64,000 bases of DNA from assembly GCA_039105265.1 (NCBI GenBank), contig JAPFFF010000020.1, forward strand, positions 2,001,001 through 2,065,000, written 5' to 3'. Source of the stretch: Tritrichomonas musculus (Eukaryota; Parabasalia; Tritrichomonadida; Tritrichomonadidae). The position numbers were made by a program, and so were the translations under genes. Numbering within the stretch: position 1 is the first letter of the stretch; each line of letters starts with the position of its first letter. Positions 9,913-20,625 of this stretch are shown here, piece by piece. The notes under the pieces are model-generated. The model ran no database searches. It was not told where the DNA came from and saw only the letters and a program-made list of their open reading frames with translations.

Positions 9913-11165
9913 ATTTTTCTGAAAAAAAGAACTCGAATTTTGAATTGAATTTAATTGATGACTTACTAAAAAATATATTTTGTTCTTAGAAGATGTCGAT
10001 GTTATCATATCTACCTCATCTATCCAGAATGGGCAATCTATTAAAGAGAATATTCTATCTATATTTGTCTACCTGTTTCTCTATGATGATAATAATATCA
10101 GGTGGGAAACAACAATAGACATTAATAATTATGATTCACAAATCAGATAGGAAGCAAATACTAGAAGTTTCCACTGCAGCAGCAGAAGCAGCGTTATCTT
10201 TGGGTTCACATAGTGATAGAATTACAAATTTTTAATAAACCAATTGAAAGTTGTGTCCATCAATGTTATATTACAAAAACAATAAAAAAAGCTTTAAAAA
10301 AATTAATCAACCAGTTCCTTTGACACTTCTATCACCAGATCCTAACATACTGCCTCATCCTTTTCATTCTCGTTTTGGTTAAACAACTCGTTATTTATTC
10401 GGTTTTGAAAAATCATCTTAGCTAACATGATATGGAAAGGGGTGCTTATCATTTCATGATTTTTAAAAAATAATAAACCATATATGGTGGATTATTAATA
10501 ACCATATAAAAATAAAAGGATTTTGAATAATCATTTGTAAAAAATAATCGTTTCTTTGCTTAAATTCAGCTGCAGTCTATTTTCCCGATGCAATTTCAGC
10601 TGTAGTCAAATCAGCCTTTATAAAGTATTAAATCAGAACTTATTTTGAAGCTTTAAATTACATTTTCTTCCTCGTTTGTGCCTTATATATATATATATAT
10701 ATATATTATATAATATATTGAATGATATTATATCAGAGTTTTAAATAATTTTTTTGGTAATTTATTTTGCCCAATTTTATTAAAAAGAGTATATTAAAAA
10801 ATGTTTTGAGGGGATTACAAGTATACATAAATTAGGATAATAAAAATGAGCTTATGTGTTAATGAAAAAAGTATAAATGAGCTTTCCAATAATCTATAAA
10901 TGTTTAATCAGTTAGGTGTAGTTTTTTTCATCATGTCAAAAAACAACATATGAATATGATGAAAATCGAAATGATTTCCATGTAAGTAAAATATTAATTG
11001 ATAAAAAGGTAAACATAAAATGATAATAAGATATTTATTAATGATGTAGATGAGTCTCTAGGGGACAAATGCATATTATTAGATTTGAATTTTAATCATA
11101 AATTGTCTTTTGGAATGTACTTAAAATTACTCAAAAAAAGAAAATTGAAATTTCAAACACTTCAT
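9680..11165. other. Intergenic region with direct repeats, a poly-A tract and weak coding-like traces
   Basis: TTTCATTTAACATGTCATTA occurs at 9,701 and again at 9,740. An uninterrupted A tract of about 32 bases lies at about 9,879-9,910. Between about 9,985 and 10,440, + strand frames read through protein-like stretches (for example DVDVIISTSSIQNGQSIKEN and SPDPNILPHPFHSRFG) with several breaks, suggesting a decayed gene I cannot name. A TA dinucleotide repeat is at 10,686-10,706. Confidence 0.35.
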
Positions 11166-11885
11166 GAGAAAAATCTTTTGATTCATTTGGAACACCTGGA
11201 ATGGTTTTTTCTATTTCATTGTCATGAAAAAATACTTATCTTATGAAATTGATTGTTTGCGGGTCAGTCATTTTTCCAAAATAACTTCTAACAATTGATT
11301 GGAAATCAAAATGATATTCATTTATCCGAATAAGAAGTTCAATATACTGATAAATGAATTTTGTAACATCGTTCATTCTAATTGTTTCATTCATTAAAGT
11401 ATACATATTGGAGGATCACTTAGCTCTTTCAATGAAATCATTTGCTATATCTTTTATTTTACCATTATTGTTCTTTATGAAATCATTCAAAAATCTATTA
11501 GTGAATCAATTGCAACATAACTTATATAAGCTTCTCTTTTCAATCTTCCATGCTTTTTGATTTCTGAATCCTATACTCTTCTTCTATCATATCTCGATTA
11601 ATTTGTTATTTCTAAAATAGAAAGAATGTTTTGCAATGCACGCCTTTAAACCGTTTAACTCTAATCCTTCTTCTTTTTCAAACTGAATTAAAATTATCAT
11701 CTATTCAATCGTTAGATCATAAGGATTAGTTTCCAATTTGGTTATTGTTTGCTCGTATAATTTGATTTCTTCGTTATATATTTCCAAAGAAGAATCTATA
11801 ACTGCCTTTTCTTTGAAGATTAAAGTTTTTTTAAATGGCCATATAAAATATAAGTGATAAAAATTTTCTCTCAATTCTTTTAGAC
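11165..11885 (-). pseudogene. Decayed unrecognised gene
   Basis: The minus strand reads as convincing protein over some 240 codons but only across several stops and frame changes: LKELRENFYHLYFIWPFKKT near 11,870, then EIYNEEIKLYEQTITKLETN, then NDFIKNNNGKIKDIANDFIE, and finally TKFIYQYIELLIRINEYHFD near 11,320. The composition (charged, helical, Y/F/N-rich) resembles host proteins. I do not recognise the family. The plus-strand frame at 11,354-11,560 is a shadow of this relic. Confidence 0.5.
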
Positions 11886-12096
11886 ATTTTATTCTATATT
11901 ATATTTTTATTCAAAAAGTAGACTCCAATTTAAGTGGAAATGGATGTGATATTGAAAAAGCGGAATTTGAAAAGAATTCCAGTTTATCTAACCTACTTTT
12001 TGCGTGAAGCTCCACAAACTGGTAATTTTTATGATTTTACATTTTTTTTTTTTTTTTTGAGAAACCTCATTGAATTTTATATAAAATTTCCATTCT

Positions 12097-14757
12097 ATGT
12101 TTTCGGTACAAACATCTAAAAAAATAAGCAAAGATGAGATTATTTATTTGGTCAACCAAAACAATGAAACTGCTAGCGTTATTGGTATCTCTTATGTCGC
12201 AAATGACATTTATATTCCTCGCTCCATTAGATATGAATCAAAAGAATACGTTGTGACAAGTGTTTCAAATGGTGCATTTACAAGCCGACTCAGAATAAAA
12301 TCCATTAAATTTGCCCAAGATTCAGAATTACGGATGATTGAAAGCAATGCGTTTGCTAATTCAAAAGTTGAACAATTGTATTTCCCAGCCAGCGTGACTG
12401 ATCTCAAGGAAGGATGGTGTAGATATACTTTTGAGTTGAAACAAGTTGAAATTGACCCAAGAAATCCTCGTTATTCAGTCCTCGATGGAAAATTCATTAT
12501 TGGAAAATCTGACATAAAAAACGACGGTTATGACATTTTAGTATTTGCAGTCAGAAACATTACTGAAGCTTTAATTCCGTCATACATCAAAGTCATTGGA
12601 CCACATGCATTCCATTTCTGTACGAGTCTGCAAAAGCTTGAATTTCCTCCAAATTCTGAACTTCAGATCATTTGCAAAGAAGCCTTTGCAAGTTCAGTTG
12701 CGATTAACAATCTCATAATTCCAGCTCATGTCAAGCACATTTGTGAAGGTGCCTTTTCATCATGCTCAGGTATGCAATCTATTGAATTTTCATCGAATTC
12801 TGAGCTTCAAACAATTGACAAAAAAGCATTCGAAATTACATCAATCAATGAAATAACGATTCCTGACAGCGTCACAACAATTGGTGAAGAGGCCTTTAAT
12901 AACATGCAGTCATATTTTCAGATAAAAATATCACCAAATTCAAAACTTCGAACGATTGGAAATAATGCATTTATTTTTACAGCAATCAATGAAATCTTTT
13001 TCCCGCCAAATTTGGTTGAGCTTGTAGATGGATGGTGCAATTACACAAAAAAGTTAACAAAGATCACAATTGATCCAAGAAATCCTCGTTATTTGTGCCT
13101 TGATAAGAAATATATAATTGGAAAATCAAGTGATTCCGTTGAAGATTACGATGTTCTTGTTTTCGCAGTCCGAGACATCGTTGAAGCAATAATTCCATCA
13201 TTCATCAAGAAAATTGGGCCTTTTGCATTTGATAATTGCAATAAACTTGTACGAATTGAAATACCATCTGAATCAAAACTTGAAACAATTAATGAAAATG
13301 CATTTATTAATTCATTATTTGAAAGCCTCTCTATTCCTGCGAGTTTGATTGACTTGAAAGAAGGATGGTATAATTTCTCAAGAAATTTGACCAAAATTGA
13401 AGTTGATCCAAGGAATCCTCGTTACTCATGCATTGATGGGAAAATGATCGTTGGAAAGTCAGAAGAATCAAAGGAAGATTATGATGTCCTTGTTTTTGCA
13501 GCACGCGACATTGTTGAAGCAATAATTCCATCATCAATTGAAGTCATTTGTTCATATTCATTTCAATATTGTTGTCAACTTGAACGTGTTGAAATTCCTC
13601 CTGATTCCAAACTTCGAGTAATTGGTAAATATGCATTTTATGAGACATCAATTGAAAGTATCTCAATTCCATCACATGTCACACAAATCGGTGCTTGCGC
13701 ATTTTCGTATTGTAAAAAACTTAAAACAGTTGAAATTCCACCAAATTCTGAGCTCAAAATAATTGATAAAGAAGTTTTTTATTGTTCAACAATCGAGAAC
13801 TTTTCTATTCCAATTCATGTCACACAAATTGGTGCTAAAGCATTTTCGTTTTGCAATAAACTTAAAACAGTTGAATTCCCACCTAACTCTGAACTACAAA
13901 TCATTGAAAAAGAAGCTTTTTCTGCTTCATCGATTGAGATTATTAAGATCCCATCACATGTCAAAAAGATTAGTGAAAGATGTTTTACAGATTGCTTCCA
14001 ACTCAAACAACTTGAAATTCCAGAAGATTCAGAACTGAGAACAATTGAAAAATATACATTTCATGATTCAACAATCAATGAACTCTTCGTTCCTGCAAGT
14101 CTTGTCAATCTGGAAGAAGGATGGTCCTATTATTCAAATAATTTGAGCAAAATTGAAGTTGATCCAAGGAATCCTCGTTACTCATGCATTGATGGGAAAA
14201 TGATCGTTGGAAAGTCAGAAGAATCAAAGGAAGATTATGATGTCCTTGTTTTTGCAGCACGCGACATTGTTGAAGCAATAATTCCATCATCAATTGAAGT
14301 CATTTGTTCATATTCATTTCAATATTGTCGTCAACTTGAACGTGTTGAAATTCCTCCTGATTCCAAACTTCGAATAATTGACCATTGGTCTTTCATTAAT
14401 TCATCTATTAAAAGTATCAAAATTCCAGATCATGCAGTACGAATTGGTGAAGATGCTTTTCATAATACCAAACATTTAACACGAATTGAAATATCACAGA
14501 ATTCAGAACTTCAATCATTTGGCGATTTATGCTTCAACTATTCATCAATCAACAGCATTTTTGTTCCTTCTCAAATTAGTGAAATTTCTTTTTATGAGTG
14601 CCAACAACTTCAAATAATTGAAATCGATGAAAATTCACATATTCAAACAATTCACACGGATTGGATGGGTAGTTGTATGTTTATGATGATCCCAATTCAA
14701 AAAATTCATGAATTAACATTCATCCATGAAGATTATCCACTAAATGATGAATATTAA
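12097..14757 (+). CDS. BspA-like leucine-rich repeat (LRR_5) protein
   Basis: An 886-residue protein made of about 30 BspA-type leucine-rich repeats of 22-24 residues, with the pattern L..I.IP.....IG..AF..C..L..IEIP.NS.L..I (for example SISIPSHVTQIGACAFSYCK). Interspersed are four copies of a non-standard insert: DPRNPRYSCIDGKMIVGKS followed by DYDVLVFAARDIVEAIIPS. BspA-like proteins are the largest trichomonad gene family; some carry a signal peptide or C-terminal membrane anchor and bind host matrix or mucosal bacteria. This one has neither, so it may be cytosolic or exported unconventionally. The ATG at 12097 is the first that opens directly into the repeat-like N-terminus. Two inserts and their flanks are almost identical in DNA (see findings). 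Confidence 0.92.
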   Translation: MFSVQTSKKISKDEIIYLVNQNNETASVIGISYVANDIYIPRSIRYESKEYVVTSVSNGAFTSRLRIKSIKFAQDSELRMIESNAFANSKVEQLYFPASVTDLKEGWCRYTFELKQVEIDPRNPRYSVLDGKFIIGKSDIKNDGYDILVFAVRNITEALIPSYIKVIGPHAFHFCTSLQKLEFPPNSELQIICKEAFASSVAINNLIIPAHVKHICEGAFSSCSGMQSIEFSSNSELQTIDKKAFEITSINEITIPDSVTTIGEEAFNNMQSYFQIKISPNSKLRTIGNNAFIFTAINEIFFPPNLVELVDGWCNYTKKLTKITIDPRNPRYLCLDKKYIIGKSSDSVEDYDVLVFAVRDIVEAIIPSFIKKIGPFAFDNCNKLVRIEIPSESKLETINENAFINSLFESLSIPASLIDLKEGWYNFSRNLTKIEVDPRNPRYSCIDGKMIVGKSEESKEDYDVLVFAARDIVEAIIPSSIEVICSYSFQYCCQLERVEIPPDSKLRVIGKYAFYETSIESISIPSHVTQIGACAFSYCKKLKTVEIPPNSELKIIDKEVFYCSTIENFSIPIHVTQIGAKAFSFCNKLKTVEFPPNSELQIIEKEAFSASSIEIIKIPSHVKKISERCFTDCFQLKQLEIPEDSELRTIEKYTFHDSTINELFVPASLVNLEEGWSYYSNNLSKIEVDPRNPRYSCIDGKMIVGKSEESKEDYDVLVFAARDIVEAIIPSSIEVICSYSFQYCRQLERVEIPPDSKLRIIDHWSFINSSIKSIKIPDHAVRIGEDAFHNTKHLTRIEISQNSELQSFGDLCFNYSSINSIFVPSQISEISFYECQQLQIIEIDENSHIQTIHTDWMGSCMFMMIPIQKIHELTFIHEDYPLNDEY

Positions 14758-14775
14758 ATAAAATTTTTAATTATC

Positions 14776-14800
14776 CTATTGAAAAAGTTCGACTTTTTCT
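14776..14800 (+). terminator. Hairpin 20 bases after the BspA-like stop codon
   Basis: GAAAAAGT-TCG-ACTTTTTC forms a perfect 8-bp stem with a 3-base loop at about 14,779-14,797. A closely similar hairpin occurs at 22,575-22,595, far from any gene. It might affect 3' end formation, or be the core of a small dispersed repeat. Confidence 0.35.
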
Positions 14801-15821
14801 GTACAAACTAATTCCTCCAATGTAATTTATTTGGAGTGGAGAAAATGGCTGTGGAGGTATGCTTATAAAATTTTAATTTTTCAAGTCATTTACTTTTTTT
14901 CTTTGTATTTTGATAAGCATTGAGTAAGGAAATCAGCATTAGCATTTTAAGATTTGGTTGAAATGCATGAAAAAAATTGTCGAATGGCACTGATAACTTA
15001 TTAAATTTAAAGGATTAATGCGCTTTTTATCATTTTTATTGAAGAAAAACTCCGGGGAAACTTCATATTTCGATGTTTTCTTGAAATTAGATTTTTTTTT
15101 TGTATCGTGTTTTTTTCTGATTTTCATTGTCATTTAATTTATTGTTTAGATGACTTATGAAAAGAGAAATTATGCATAAATTTAAGTTATGTATTATTTT
15201 TTTATGTTAAGCTTTGAAATCTACAAATTTTAAATAATATTAACTATTCATTTACTTGTTTTATATATTTTATCTTTTTTTCAACATTTATACTATGCGT
15301 TTTAGTTTATTTCGCTATTAATTAATGTTACTAATCACTTATATAATTAAAAAATATTGGCATTTGGTTCTTTTATTTCATGTTTGAATACAATATTAAG
15401 ATATATTAATAACTATTTCAGATTTTAAAAGATTATCCTGTTTTGACAAACTTTTACTTGATTTTCAAATAAAAAAGTCTTTTCTAAATATAATTTGAAA
15501 TATTTCATATAACAAGTCATATCATAAAATTTTGTTTTCTAAAATCATAAAATTGTGAAAACTCATTTAATTCACTTTAAAAAAATACATGATTTTATAA
15601 AAAATAATCCAAAAAATACACTAGAAATAAAAGGGTCAAACGCGAACGCTTCATTTTTTTTTTGGGTAGTGACCCAAAAAAAAATTTGTAGTAGGGTTAA
15701 TATTTTAGGGTGACCTTTCGAAGGTTTAAGACACATTTATAAAAGAATAATTGCATACGTTTATAAATTTATAAAATGACACTCTTATTTCTTCAGAAAA
15801 AAATTAATATTTTAAATAAAA
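14801..15821. other. AT-rich intergenic region
   Basis: No gene supported. TTGGGTAGTGACCCAA at about 15,662-15,677 is a small inverted repeat followed by an A run; nearby GGGTTAA and GGGTGACC words make a brief G-rich patch about 130 bases before the next ATG. Confidence 0.4.
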
Positions 15822-16934
15822 ATGAGTTTGAGGAAGCATTACCGAAAAGTCCCCCCTCAGCTTTCAGATGAAGAGCTACTCTCTCTGACAGCACAGATTC
15901 TTAAGCGCTGTGGTGTTGAAAATCAAACACAAGCCCAGTTTATCTATGAAATTTGCATGGAGATAATGAAACTTTCAAATTTGAATTCCAGCTTTTTATT
16001 AAAGAACCAAATAAGTACTCAAAAAAACATCAAAGTTTTACAAAGCAAGCAATCACGAAATCAAAAAAGTGTCCTAAGTAGTTCTATTTCTTCGAGTAAA
16101 GATAAACCAATTCCATTTTATTCATTGCAACCTCGCCCTAAGATCAGAAAGTACTCAATTCAATGGAACCAAGCTTATTCTATTGCAATATCCTTCTTAA
16201 AAGAATTTGGCATGCATACGACACTTGCAACGCTTGAGATCGAATTCAAAAATTCCAAAGAAAAAAATATAATTAATACAAAATCACCAAAAAGACTTAA
16301 AGATGTCGATAATGATGACGATGAAGATGATGAAATAGATTATAAGAATTATCTTCCAGGAGAGGAAGATACTTCATTCATGGAAAACTTAACTTCTTCA
16401 GAATACATATCATATCTTCGAAGAATTAATGACAGTATTTACAATATTACTGGAAATTACTCATATCTTACTAATAGAGGAAAGCTATACCAAAGTAAAA
16501 GCAATTCAAATAATTCAAATTCAGGCCTACGAAATGTAATTCCCGCAACTTTCAGAGAAAAAGTTGAAGAGTTTACCAAAATGCAAAATTTTGCTCTATC
16601 AAAGAAACACAATGATTCTAATGCTCTCTATTCAAATTCTACATCAGAAATTATTCTTGACAATGGATCGTTCGCAAAAGACAACTTTTACCAAATTGAT
16701 GATAGGAATAAGATCCGCTATGCAGATTCAGCAAATCGTCTAAAAGAAATGACAAATAATTATATAAATAAAGAAGATCAGAAAATAAAAAACCAAAATG
16801 AAATCGAAATCGATATTGAAATCGAACACGAAAAGAAAAATCTTACTTATAACAAAATGAGCTTTTCAAATAGCAGTAGGATAACTAAAAAACAAAACAA
16901 GTCTACTTATTCGCAATTCAAGAAAAATGAATGA
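15822..16934 (+). CDS. LisH-like motif protein, otherwise unrecognised
   Basis: A 370-residue soluble protein. Residues of about 15-50 form a short helical segment. Residues of about 115-145 (WNQAYSIAISFLKEFGMHTT, then LATLEIEFKN) match the LisH pattern L..I..FL.E.G...T...LE.E, a dimerisation helix found in centrosomal, microtubule and ubiquitin-ligase scaffolds. An acidic run DNDDDEDDEID follows at about 163-173, and the C-terminal 200 residues are Asn/Ser/Lys-rich and probably disordered. A centrosome or FOP/OFD1-like role is possible but not shown. The gene looks intact, with coding-like composition throughout. Confidence 0.7.
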   Translation: MSLRKHYRKVPPQLSDEELLSLTAQILKRCGVENQTQAQFIYEICMEIMKLSNLNSSFLLKNQISTQKNIKVLQSKQSRNQKSVLSSSISSSKDKPIPFYSLQPRPKIRKYSIQWNQAYSIAISFLKEFGMHTTLATLEIEFKNSKEKNIINTKSPKRLKDVDNDDDEDDEIDYKNYLPGEEDTSFMENLTSSEYISYLRRINDSIYNITGNYSYLTNRGKLYQSKSNSNNSNSGLRNVIPATFREKVEEFTKMQNFALSKKHNDSNALYSNSTSEIILDNGSFAKDNFYQIDDRNKIRYADSANRLKEMTNNYINKEDQKIKNQNEIEIDIEIEHEKKNLTYNKMSFSNSSRITKKQNKSTYSQFKKNE

Positions 16935-17222
16935 TTCTATTGCATCATTTAGCATACATTGATAGAAAATTTTTTAATTCATTTCAATAATATATTTTAT
17001 GTTTTTTTAAATATAATACTATATGTTTAATATTTAATATATATCGTTTGTCTGATATATATAATCTTAATATTTATTTTTTTCACATATAAATTAATTT
17101 TTATAATCAAAATATCTTTATTTTTTTTTAACTTTCAGTTTTATTCAATTTTTTAAATTTTGCTCTCAATTCTAAAATAAACATCTCAATATTGAAAAGA
17201 GCAATGAATAAATTTTTTCAAA

Positions 17223-18389
17223 ATGTATTCAGTTCTTTTCTCGATTTTTATATCAATAGATATTACATATGGTAATTGGGAAAAATTAGAAAAGAACAAT
17301 ACAAACCCGCCTTTATTTATTTTTTGTTTTGCAAGCTGGTGCCCCCATTGTCATGGATTAGTGGCTCCATTCAAAAACATACAAAAAAAGTATGAAAAAT
17401 CAGATCAAATCATTACCGCATCTTTGAATTGCACATTTCAACAAAGTTTATGTAGTGAATTTCAAGTTAGGTCTTTACCATCTTTCATTTTTTACTATAA
17501 ATCCAAAATAAGAAGTTTTCTTAATCCTGAAAGAAATGAAAAAGGTCTTGAATACATGGTGGGTAAGATTATCAATTATTATGATCATGATACCAAACTA
17601 ACCAATAGGTTATACAAAAATAATAAAGCTGATTCTAATTCTCCTCGCTTTGTCTGTAAAATCAATCCAAACGAAACTGAACTGTATTTAGAAACACTTA
17701 AAATAATATCTGATGCTAAGCTAATAGTTAATAAAACCTTTTTCTTTGATCCTGATAACGAGGATTTAAAAAAAGGGAATTGTAAAGTCTTCTTTTCAGA
17801 AAATAATACAAAGACTATGGATCAACAAGTTATGGGCTTGAGCGAATTCATTAATGAAAATAAGATCGGATACTTTTCTAAAACTTGGGATTTCGATTTT
17901 ATTAGCACATTGAACAAATTTTTTGTTTTAATTCTTCCAAGTAATCAAGAATCAATCAATCAAGAAATTACAAAAGAATTTAGTGATTATTTTGCTTACG
18001 GAAGCATTGATCCATTGGGAATCGATAATGTAAAAAAAATGTTTGATGTTACGATCTCAGAAGGAGAAAACAAAACAATCATGATTATCATTCGAATCAA
18101 AACTAAAAATAGAAAGAAAATCAAGTACCAAATTATTGAAGATCCGAATCGAGAAAAACTTCAACTTTTTATAAGGCATGCTACAGTTAGAGGTCAAATT
18201 GAGTGGAAAAAAGTCAATGATAAATATACAGAAGATATTTTCCATGATAAGAAAGGAATTAGTAATTTCTTGAATAATAAATCTGGAATTGTTTTTTTGA
18301 GTGCAACCATTTTGCTTGTTGCTAGTATATTAATTGGATATGTTGTTATACATTTTATCCAAAATAGAATAAATAGTAAAGAAGAATAA
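17223..18389 (+). CDS. Thioredoxin-domain membrane protein (PDI/TMX-like)
   Basis: A 388-residue type I membrane protein. Residues 1-17 are a signal peptide. Residues of about 20-130 form a thioredoxin fold with active site WCPHC (Cys40 and Cys43) and the cis-proline region VRSLPSF (Pro86). Residues of about 350-376 are a single membrane span (GIVFLSATILLVASILIGYVV), leaving a short basic cytosolic tail. This layout matches ER-resident TMX-type disulphide isomerases that form or rearrange disulphides in secretory proteins. The CPHC dipeptide is less usual than CGHC and tends towards a more oxidising pair. The middle 220 residues are unassigned. No KDEL is needed because of the membrane anchor. 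Confidence 0.85.
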   Translation: MYSVLFSIFISIDITYGNWEKLEKNNTNPPLFIFCFASWCPHCHGLVAPFKNIQKKYEKSDQIITASLNCTFQQSLCSEFQVRSLPSFIFYYKSKIRSFLNPERNEKGLEYMVGKIINYYDHDTKLTNRLYKNNKADSNSPRFVCKINPNETELYLETLKIISDAKLIVNKTFFFDPDNEDLKKGNCKVFFSENNTKTMDQQVMGLSEFINENKIGYFSKTWDFDFISTLNKFFVLILPSNQESINQEITKEFSDYFAYGSIDPLGIDNVKKMFDVTISEGENKTIMIIIRIKTKNRKKIKYQIIEDPNREKLQLFIRHATVRGQIEWKKVNDKYTEDIFHDKKGISNFLNNKSGIVFLSATILLVASILIGYVVIHFIQNRINSKEE

Positions 18390-18910
18390 ATTGTTTTTTA
18401 TTAAATAAATTATATATAATTTGATAATTATCTTTAGTTATTTTCCTTTTTCGATCAATTTTATTATCATCTTCAGTTAATTTCCTAGTTTTGTCTAAAA
18501 ATGATGAATAAGACAAAGAATTATCTCAATATAAGAGAAAAAAAAGAAGAGGTTTGTTGTTCGATTACAAACCCATCATTTTTTTGTTTTTTTATAATAT
18601 AATTTTATGAATAATAGCACATATTTCTCAATATATACTTAAAGAAATGCATGAATACATTCATCAAAAAGAATTTTTTTGTATATTTCCATAATTTTTA
18701 TTTGTAGTTAATAAAAAATATAATATTGGAGGAAAAGACATTTAATACATTTAAGTATTTCTTCAAAAAAGATAAACTAATTATTTTTAGTAAATTTATC
18801 AAATACACCAATATACAAAAACATTCAGGTTTGAATCAATTAAAAATTTTTTTGTATCTTTGATATAGTAATTACTTCAAGCATTTTAAAATAAAATATC
18901 TTACATAATT
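18390..18910. other. Intergenic region between convergent genes
   Basis: AT-rich, no gene. A small inverted repeat GGTTTGT...ACAAACC at 18,551-18,573 with a 9-base loop lies between the converging 3' ends of the thioredoxin and Myb genes and could take part in 3' end formation. Confidence 0.4.
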
Positions 18911-19486
18911 TCATTTTGAATCTGAAAAATAACTTTCATTTGTTTGAGTGCAAGCATTCACACCGTATATTATTTTTTCTTCATTTTTTGGCTCAATTGT
19001 AATGGTATGCATAGTAGTTAGCTGGTTAATAATAGAATTTTTAGGTTTATCTCCTATTTCTTTCTGATTAACTTCATAAATTGATATGCAATTAATACCT
19101 TTTGGATCATTGTCCTTATTATTATTTGAACATTGAAAATTGATATTAAATGATTCATTATTTCCTTTCTGTTCATCTTTCAATCTGCAAACAAAATAGT
19201 TCCATCTGTTTCTTAAACTATTCGCACTTCTTCCTGGAAAAAATTTTTTCATTTTTGACCATTGACGACCCATTTGATTGAACTTTTCGTATAGCAACTC
19301 ATCTTCTTCTTGTGTCCACTGACCATTAAAAAAACCAGGAACTAAATAATTTCGATATCTATCTCTACATTGCCTACCTGTTCTTCCTGGTATTTTCTGA
19401 GCTATTTGATCCCAATTTTTAGCACCGTATTGATTGACAAGTTGACATATTTTCGTATCTTCGTCTTTAGTGAATTTTCGCTTCAT
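18911..19486 (-). CDS. R2R3 Myb-type DNA-binding protein
   Basis: A 191-residue protein with two Myb repeats at the very N-terminus. R2 covers about 2-50 (KRKFTKDEDTKICQLVNQYG, GAKNWDQIAQKIPGRTGRQCRDRYRNYL read across). R3 covers about 54-103 (GQWTQEEDELLYEKFNQMG, then WSKMKKFFPGRSANSLRNRW). The spaced tryptophans and the third-helix motifs RQCRDRYRNYL and NSLRNRWNYF are intact, so DNA binding is expected. Small two-repeat Mybs are a large trichomonad family; a few are known to control iron-responsive adhesin and metabolic genes. The C-terminal 85 residues are Asn/Lys-rich and unassigned. TCATCT 9 bases before the ATG fits the initiator consensus. Confidence 0.93.
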   Translation of the reverse strand: MKRKFTKDEDTKICQLVNQYGAKNWDQIAQKIPGRTGRQCRDRYRNYLVPGFFNGQWTQEEDELLYEKFNQMGRQWSKMKKFFPGRSANSLRNRWNYFVCRLKDEQKGNNESFNINFQCSNNNKDNDPKGINCISIYEVNQKEIGDKPKNSIINQLTTMHTITIEPKNEEKIIYGVNACTQTNESYFSDSK

Positions 19487-20001
19487 CTGAGATGAAAGAA
19501 ATTCTGTTTTGAAAAAGTTGCATCTTCGAATTGAAATTTCCTACCAAAATTGAATGAATAAATTTTTTTTTTCTGATGTTGGTGAGAGAACAATCAAAAT
19601 TTTTCTGTGTGTTCTTGCAAAAAGTTTTACTCATCTATAGAAAAAAAATCTTTTTTTTGCATGATTTATATAATGAATATGATTGAAGTAATCTTTTTAA
19701 AGTCCAATTTAAAAAAACTATTTTATGAACAAAATATTATGAAACAATTCAATAATGGTCCCTGCTTTTTTTGAAAAATTTTATTTCATGGATGCAATTT
19801 TTGAATAGCTATAAATAAATCAATATTCATTTTTTGTAAAAATCTTATATTTCACTTAATTTTAGGCTTATGATGCAATAATCATCAAATTCTGTATATT
19901 AAAAACGGAGAACATTTTTCTGAGTATGTTAAGCAATATGATAAACTTTTTTATTTAAATTTTTGAATTAATCATTTCAAAAAATAATATTATTTCAAGC
20001 A
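19487..20001. other. AT-rich intergenic region
   Basis: No gene or clear repeat seen apart from the Myb upstream region at its left edge. Confidence 0.4.
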
Positions 20002-20269
20002 TTAATATCTTGGAGTAACCGTTATGTTTGTATCTTTAATATCATATTTGTTTATAACATTTATGTTAAAATATAAATTAACATTTCTTAAAGTATTTTT
20101 GTTACCAAAAAATATTACCTTATTATTATATTCGAATAAATAAATAGGAAAATCGTAAAAATTGGTTTCTTCTAAATTATTGCCATAATAACGGCGATTA
20201 TTTATTAAAGATACCGACGAAAGTGATAAATATAGGTCATTTTTAATTAAATATTTAGAAAAAAATACT
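20002..20269 (-). pseudogene. 3' fragment of an unrecognised gene
   Basis: A minus-strand frame without an ATG stays open for about 88 codons and ends ...KDTNITVTPRY-stop. It contains protein-like text (NNRRYYGNNLEETNFYDFPI, then NKVIFFGNKNTLRNVNLYF). It ends at TAA (20,002) and is preceded by a stop, so it looks like the surviving 3' end of a longer gene. The family is not recognised. Confidence 0.4.
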
Positions 20270-20625
20270 TATATTCAAATAGCTTTTTAACAATAGATTG
20301 TCATTATTAGATACTTTATATATGAAACTTATATTGATAATTCAATAAATTAAAATTATAAATTAATGAAGATATTAAAAGATGTCGACAAATTTTAGGC
20401 TGAGAACTATTATTCCTGTTCTTTTAGCCTATTCATAATTTTTATTTTTTTTTTTTTAAAAAAAAAGTTAAACTTATTTGTCTAAATTTAAATATTTTTA
20501 ATATTCAATTCAACTTTAATTTCCTTTGAAGATAAATATATGTAAATACTCAAAGGAAAACAAGTAAAAATGATCTTTTGGATATATATATATATAAATA
20601 AACTTAGCTAAGTTGAATCTTTTAT

